From NCBI GenBank assembly GCA_038224615.1, contig JBBRFH010000194.1, forward strand, positions 1 through 6,683: a DNA stretch of 6,683 bases. Direction: 5' to 3'. How positions within the stretch are numbered: the stretch's first letter is position 1; each line of letters opens with the position of its first letter. The position numbers and the translations under genes are program-made. Below the pieces are notes generated by a model that saw only the letters and a list, made by a program, of their open reading frames with translations, did no database searches and was not told the DNA's origin. Of this stretch, positions 6,353 to 6,683 are shown piece after piece. This DNA is from JBBRFH01 sp038224615. Its GTDB lineage: Bacteria; Planctomycetota; Phycisphaerae; Tepidisphaerales; Tepidisphaeraceae.

Positions 6353-6683
6353 GTGCCGCCACCCGTTTCCCTTGCCGCTGAACGACTCGTTGACATAACC
6401 GACTTCGTGCAGGCTGCGTCGGAGCAGGCCTGGGATCGCGCGGACTCGCTCTGGCCGGCCGTGAGCGCCGTCGACGACGATCGCGTCCGCCTCGCCGCCG
6501 CCGAATTGCACATGCAACGCGAGCGTTGGGACGAAGCTGCCGAGACGTGGTCGCGGTTACGCCTGATCGACGATCAGGCGAGGCTGAAGCTCACGCTGTG
6601 TCGCAATCTCGCGGCGCTCAAGGTGCATCGCCCGCAGGTGTATCGCGCCGTCGTCGATGCCGACGCGGGGGACGCGTATCGCA
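6353..6683 (+). CDS. Hypothetical protein with helical, TPR-like N-terminus, 3' end missing
   Basis: The frame is open from GTG at 6353 to the window edge with no stop (110 full codons), so the gene is cut off. The start is set by AGGAG six bases upstream. Residues 7-70 read as amphipathic helices: LAAERLVDITDFVQAASEQAWDRADSLW, then RVRLAAAELHMQRERWDEAAETWSRL. The second of these, with W-EAAE-W spacing, resembles a tetratricopeptide-like helical pair. No signal peptide or membrane segment is visible. The last visible part, CRNLAALKVHRPQVYRAV, faintly resembles the beginning of DUF115/MptE-like proteins, often encoded in glycan and flagellin-glycosylation clusters. That fits the neighbouring sugar operon but is a weak lead. 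A perfect 21-bp palindrome lies in the gene at 6560-6580. The competing minus-strand frame over 6239-6517 has no ribosome binding site and no family resemblance. Confidence 0.65.
   Translation, partial: MPPPVSLAAERLVDITDFVQAASEQAWDRADSLWPAVSAVDDDRVRLAAAELHMQRERWDEAAETWSRLRLIDDQARLKLTLCRNLAALKVHRPQVYRAVVDADAGDAYR
6560..6580. repeat. Perfect 21-bp palindrome in coding sequence
   Basis: The ten-base arm CGCCTGATCG (6560-6569) and its exact reverse complement (6571-6580) flank a single central A at 6570. The arms encode RLIDDQA. It holds two GATC sites. With a one-base centre it cannot form an RNA hairpin without opening some central pairs, so a protein-binding site or coincidence of codons is more likely than a terminator. 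Confidence 0.6.

Noticed and set aside
6239..6517. A 92-codon minus-strand frame overlapping the HldE-like start and the right-hand gene
   Set aside because: No ribosome binding site or motif. The plus-strand frame there has AGGAG at correct spacing and stays open to the edge.

Overview
The window is GC-rich, densely coded bacterial chromosome. It holds five genes: the 3' part of alaS, a small DUF3467 gene, a three-gene minus-strand operon for activated-heptose-type sugar synthesis and glycosyl transfer, and the 5' end of a plus-strand gene that leaves the window. I see no rRNA, tRNA, CRISPR array, transposase or phage gene. The best guess for the source is a Planctomycetota bacterium, perhaps of the Phycisphaerae. 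This rests on a eukaryote-like alanyl-tRNA synthetase, a DUF3467 protein, and a kinase/nucleotidyltransferase fusion in reversed domain order. The assignment is inference from remembered family patterns, not from a search.

Layout. Positions 1-2276 (+) encode the C-terminal 758 or so residues of alanyl-tRNA synthetase, with class II motif 3, the editing-domain zinc ligands and a glycine-rich C-Ala domain. A degenerate heptamer repeat is embedded in the gene at 636-669. A short gap (2277-2379) carries a hairpin and a plausible promoter. Positions 2380-2694 (+) encode a DUF3467 protein. Reading leftward from 6254, the minus strand carries a bifunctional nucleotidyltransferase-kinase of HldE/RfaE type (6254-4683), a GT2 glycosyltransferase (4664-3885), and a second GT2 with a Rossmann-like C-terminal extension (3880-2636). 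Gaps in this operon are 18 and 4 bases. Its last gene runs 59 bases into the 3' end of the DUF3467 gene on the opposite strand. A 98-base divergent intergenic region (6255-6352), bracketed by a 9-bp inverted repeat, separates the operon from a GTG-started gene (6353 to the end) that begins with a helical, TPR-like segment.

Working together. The operon reads as: make a nucleotide-activated sugar (phosphorylation plus nucleotidyl transfer on one polypeptide), then use GT2 enzymes to build a surface polysaccharide or glycoprotein glycan. The gene at the right edge may belong to the same glycan theme, since its last visible residues faintly recall the start of DUF115/MptE-like proteins, but that is weak. 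alaS and the DUF3467 gene are probably unrelated neighbours.

No clearly new system is visible. The points most worth following are the reversed HldE-like fusion, the GT2-Rossmann fusion, the eukaryote-like AlaRS with a tandem repeat in its coding sequence, and two long near-perfect palindromes.
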